Positions 62,190 through 64,000 of a stretch of DNA of 64,000 nucleotides are shown here, in pieces. The position numbers were made by a program, and so were the translations under genes. The first letter of the stretch is position 1; each line of letters begins with the position of its first letter. The notes below the pieces were generated by a model that was not told the origin of the DNA, did no database searches, and was given only the letters and a program-made list of their open reading frames with translations. Source of the stretch: Polynucleobacter sp. AP-Reno-20A-A9 (GTDB lineage Bacteria; Pseudomonadota; Gammaproteobacteria; Burkholderiales; Burkholderiaceae); contig NZ_JACVPB010000006.1 in NCBI RefSeq assembly GCF_018882085.1, positions 56,802 through 120,801 on the forward strand, given 5' to 3'.

Positions 62190-63452
62190 ATGAAGCAGAC
62201 AAGTCAATATAGTATTGCTGCATTGAGTAAAAGAGTGGGGTTGCTAACGCTAGCAACAATCACTTTCGGATCTCTTTTCAATGGATGCGTTATGAATCCA
62301 GGCCCTTATCAAGAATATGGATATTACCCTCAAGGCAATGCACAAGGTGGTGGACCTGGTGGTTCGGGCTACAACACTGGCCCGCAAACTATTTCTTCGG
62401 AGCAATTGCAGTCATTGGTCTCGCCAATAGCGCTATATCCCGATTCTTTGCTCTCGCTGATGCTGCTGGCCTCAACCTATCCATTGGAGGTTGCAGAAGC
62501 CCATAATTGGCGAACTAGCAATGCTTCATTGACGGGTAACGATCTGCAAAATGCACTCAAGGCGCAATCTTGGAACGATAGTGTTAAATCTTTAATGTCG
62601 TTTCCAAAAGCATTCAATATGATGGGTACTAAATTGCAGTGGACTCAGAATTTAGGTAATGCTTATAAACTCCAGGCTGCGGACACCATGAAAGCAGTTC
62701 AAGCCCTCAGAAAGATGGCTGTTAAGGCTGCTACCCTAAAGTCTAATAAACAAATTACTGTTACAACTGACGCTGACGGTAATGTCCTGATCAGCCCGGC
62801 TAATGCAAAAGTGGTTTACATCCCAACTTATAACCCCACAGTTGTTTATGGGCCATGGCCTTATCCAGACTACCCTCCGTATCCCATCTACAACCCTGCT
62901 TGGGGTCTGATGACTTTTGGTGTGGGCTTTATGATCGGCGATGATTTTTGGACGCAGCCCAATTGGAATAATGGCACGATTAATTCTGCGAACATCAATG
63001 CATCCGGGCGCATGCCTGCTCGTGCAATTGTCGGGCCGGCAAACATTGCCAACCAGCAACGCTTGCTGAACGATTGGAAAAATAAAGCTACACCAGAAGA
63101 GAGGCAGGCGGCCAGAATGGATGGCCAACGCGCTAATAATGCTTTTCAGAAAGATGCAACTCCTGAAGAAAGGAATCAAGCAGCGCGTTTAAATCAAGAG
63201 GCGCGCAATGATGCTCAGATGGATAGATCTAATCCCAATGTATATCGCGAGGCGGCTCAAGAAAATGCTTTACGAGATCAAGCCCGCTTTGATAGCAATC
63301 AAGATCGCTCACGTAGCTTTAATCGGGGTGGGTGGGATAGTGGATTTGGCGGTGGCCATATGGGCGGGTTCGGTGGCGGCGGCGGTGGCGGTGGCGGCAG
63401 TAGCCATGCGAGTGGCTTTGGTGGCGGCCATATGAGCGGTTTTAGGCGTTAA
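62190..63452 (+). CDS. DUF3300 lipoprotein with Gly-rich tail
   Basis: A 420-residue exported lipoprotein: lipobox FNGC at about residue 33, then a Gly/Tyr-rich linker. The DUF3300 core is LQSLVSPIALYPDSLLSLMLLASTYPLEVAEAHNW, and includes SVKSLMSFPKAFNMMGTKLQW. VVYIPTYNPTVVYGPWPYP is another conserved block. It is followed by Asn/Gln/Arg-rich helices and a C-terminal glycine run with GGGHMGGFGGG-type repeats. The family has no known function; surface location is likely. Confidence 0.9.
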   Translation: MKQTSQYSIAALSKRVGLLTLATITFGSLFNGCVMNPGPYQEYGYYPQGNAQGGGPGGSGYNTGPQTISSEQLQSLVSPIALYPDSLLSLMLLASTYPLEVAEAHNWRTSNASLTGNDLQNALKAQSWNDSVKSLMSFPKAFNMMGTKLQWTQNLGNAYKLQAADTMKAVQALRKMAVKAATLKSNKQITVTTDADGNVLISPANAKVVYIPTYNPTVVYGPWPYPDYPPYPIYNPAWGLMTFGVGFMIGDDFWTQPNWNNGTINSANINASGRMPARAIVGPANIANQQRLLNDWKNKATPEERQAARMDGQRANNAFQKDATPEERNQAARLNQEARNDAQMDRSNPNVYREAAQENALRDQARFDSNQDRSRSFNRGGWDSGFGGGHMGGFGGGGGGGGGSSHASGFGGGHMSGFRR

Positions 63453-63474
63453 TCTTTATTTAGAGAAGAGAATC

Positions 63475-63843
63475 ATGAGAACATTCACGGCAACATTCGT
63501 ATTCATTGCATCTATTCTTTCCTTTGCTCCAGGCGCATTTGCGCAGAGGGATCTCCCAGCCGATGATGCTAGTACTACTGCATTTGTTGAGCTCTGTAAA
63601 AATCCCGATGATGAGCAAGGCCGCAGTTTTTGTTTTGGCTTTGGGGAGGGTGTATATCAAGGGTACCTAACAAATCGTCTTCCTGATGCCAAGCCAGCTA
63701 TTTGCTTTGTAGATAAGAGCGAGACCCGCAATGAGGTCTTGCAAAAGTTCCTGGTGTGGACCAAGAAAAATCCTCAGTTCAATAAAGAGGCAGCAGCCAA
63801 AACTTTAATGCGTTTCTTTGCTGATAATTACCCCTGTAAATAA
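63475..63843 (+). CDS. Rap1a/Tai-like small secreted protein
   Basis: A 122-residue periplasmic protein. The signal peptide ends GAFAQ. Core: ELCKNPDDEQGRSFCFGFGEGVYQGYLT, then ICFVDKSETRNEVLQKFLVWTKKNPQ and the end FFADNYPCK. The four Cys probably make two disulfides, as in the Rap1a/Tai immunity fold. True Rap1a/Tai proteins protect against type VI effectors, but no effector or secretion gene adjoins this one; many family members are simply orphan periplasmic proteins. It follows the DUF3300 gene by 22 bp. Confidence 0.8.
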   Translation: MRTFTATFVFIASILSFAPGAFAQRDLPADDASTTAFVELCKNPDDEQGRSFCFGFGEGVYQGYLTNRLPDAKPAICFVDKSETRNEVLQKFLVWTKKNPQFNKEAAAKTLMRFFADNYPCK

Positions 63844-63873
63844 GGGTTCAGCATAAGAAAAAAGCCAGCACGA

Positions 63874-64000
63874 TGAACTGACCCCCAAAAGTTGGACATT
63901 ATGTCCAACCAAGGGGGTTTTGTTTTATGAGCAAGTACAGCAAGCAGTTCAAGCTAAAGGTAGTTAAAGAGTTTTTAAAGTCAGGCGGTCTCAGGCGGGT
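63874..64000 (+). mobile_element. Left end of an IS3-family (IS150-like) insertion sequence
   Basis: TGAACTGACCCCCAAAAGTT begins a terminal-inverted-repeat-like sequence. Inside it, GTTGGACAT and ATGTCCAAC (63891-63909) form a perfect palindrome, flanked by CCCCC and GGGGG arms (63882-63917). A transposase OrfA start follows at 63927. The right part of the element is outside the window. Confidence 0.82.
63927..64000 (+). CDS. IS3-family transposase OrfA, N-terminal fragment
   Basis: The frame starts MSKYSKQFKLKVVKEFLKSG and runs off the window after 24 codons. This is the start of the helix-turn-helix OrfA of IS3/IS150-type elements, normally joined to OrfB by programmed frameshift. Completeness cannot be judged here. 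Confidence 0.8.
   Translation, partial: MSKYSKQFKLKVVKEFLKSGGLRR

Noticed and set aside
62736..63179. Open frame antisense to the DUF3300 gene
   Set aside because: Low-complexity shadow of a clear lipoprotein gene.

Overview
The window looks like chromosome from a free-living, freshwater-type betaproteobacterium of the Burkholderiaceae, most like Polynucleobacter. This is an inference from gene content, not from a marker gene. It rests on compact gene packing, moderate GC, two orphan Bug/TTT binding proteins, lysine/alanine-rich histone-H1-like proteins, FccAB, CbpAM, and a pstSCAB-phoU-phoB-phoR run. No prophage, CRISPR array or rRNA operon is visible. One insertion sequence begins at the right edge.

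Layout. 1-5.2 kb: housekeeping (end of lolA, serS, tRNA-Ser(CGA), recQ, an MFS transporter). 5.2-28 kb: a phosphate-starvation region. It holds a Pho box with pstS, pstCAB, phoU, phoB and phoR; two MgtC-family genes; an orphan ArsC-like phosphatase; a DUF2252 protein; an alkaline phosphatase; ppx; a leftward plcP-agt-dgkA-olsB operon facing olsA; two PPK2-type polyphosphate kinases, one translationally coupled to a histone-like Lys/Ala protein; and arsR-arsC-acr3. I find direct-repeat Pho boxes (half-sites 11 bp apart) in front of pstS, the alkaline phosphatase, ppx, plcP, the histone-like/ppk2 pair and arsRC-acr3. 28-45 kb: a beta-helix lipoprotein, a second histone-like fusion protein, yjdM, asmA, slyX, yaeQ, hemN, ompW with two perfect FNR boxes, an ABC-F ATPase and cbpAM. 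45-54 kb: a sugar-acid/hydroxy-acid catabolic cluster with its own GntR regulator. 54-64 kb: pirin, an unusual TAXI protein, psiE, sulfide dehydrogenase fccAB, a glycosyltransferase/sialidase-like/membrane cassette, a DUF3300 lipoprotein, a Rap1a/Tai-like protein and the left end of an IS3-type element.

How it fits together. The central block can be read as one programme for phosphate scarcity. It would take up phosphate with high affinity (Pst), release it from organic phosphate (alkaline phosphatase), degrade membrane phospholipid (PlcP) and replace it with glycolipid (Agt) and ornithine lipid (OlsB/OlsA). It would also recycle diacylglycerol (DgkA), interconvert polyphosphate and nucleotides (Ppx, PPK2), and expel the arsenate that enters with phosphate (ArsC, Acr3). 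The most striking local signal is the arsR promoter: a Pho box, a perfect TATAAT 11 bp downstream, and an ArsR-type palindrome overlapping both the -10 and the start codon. This suggests phosphate/arsenic dual control of a nearly leaderless mRNA.
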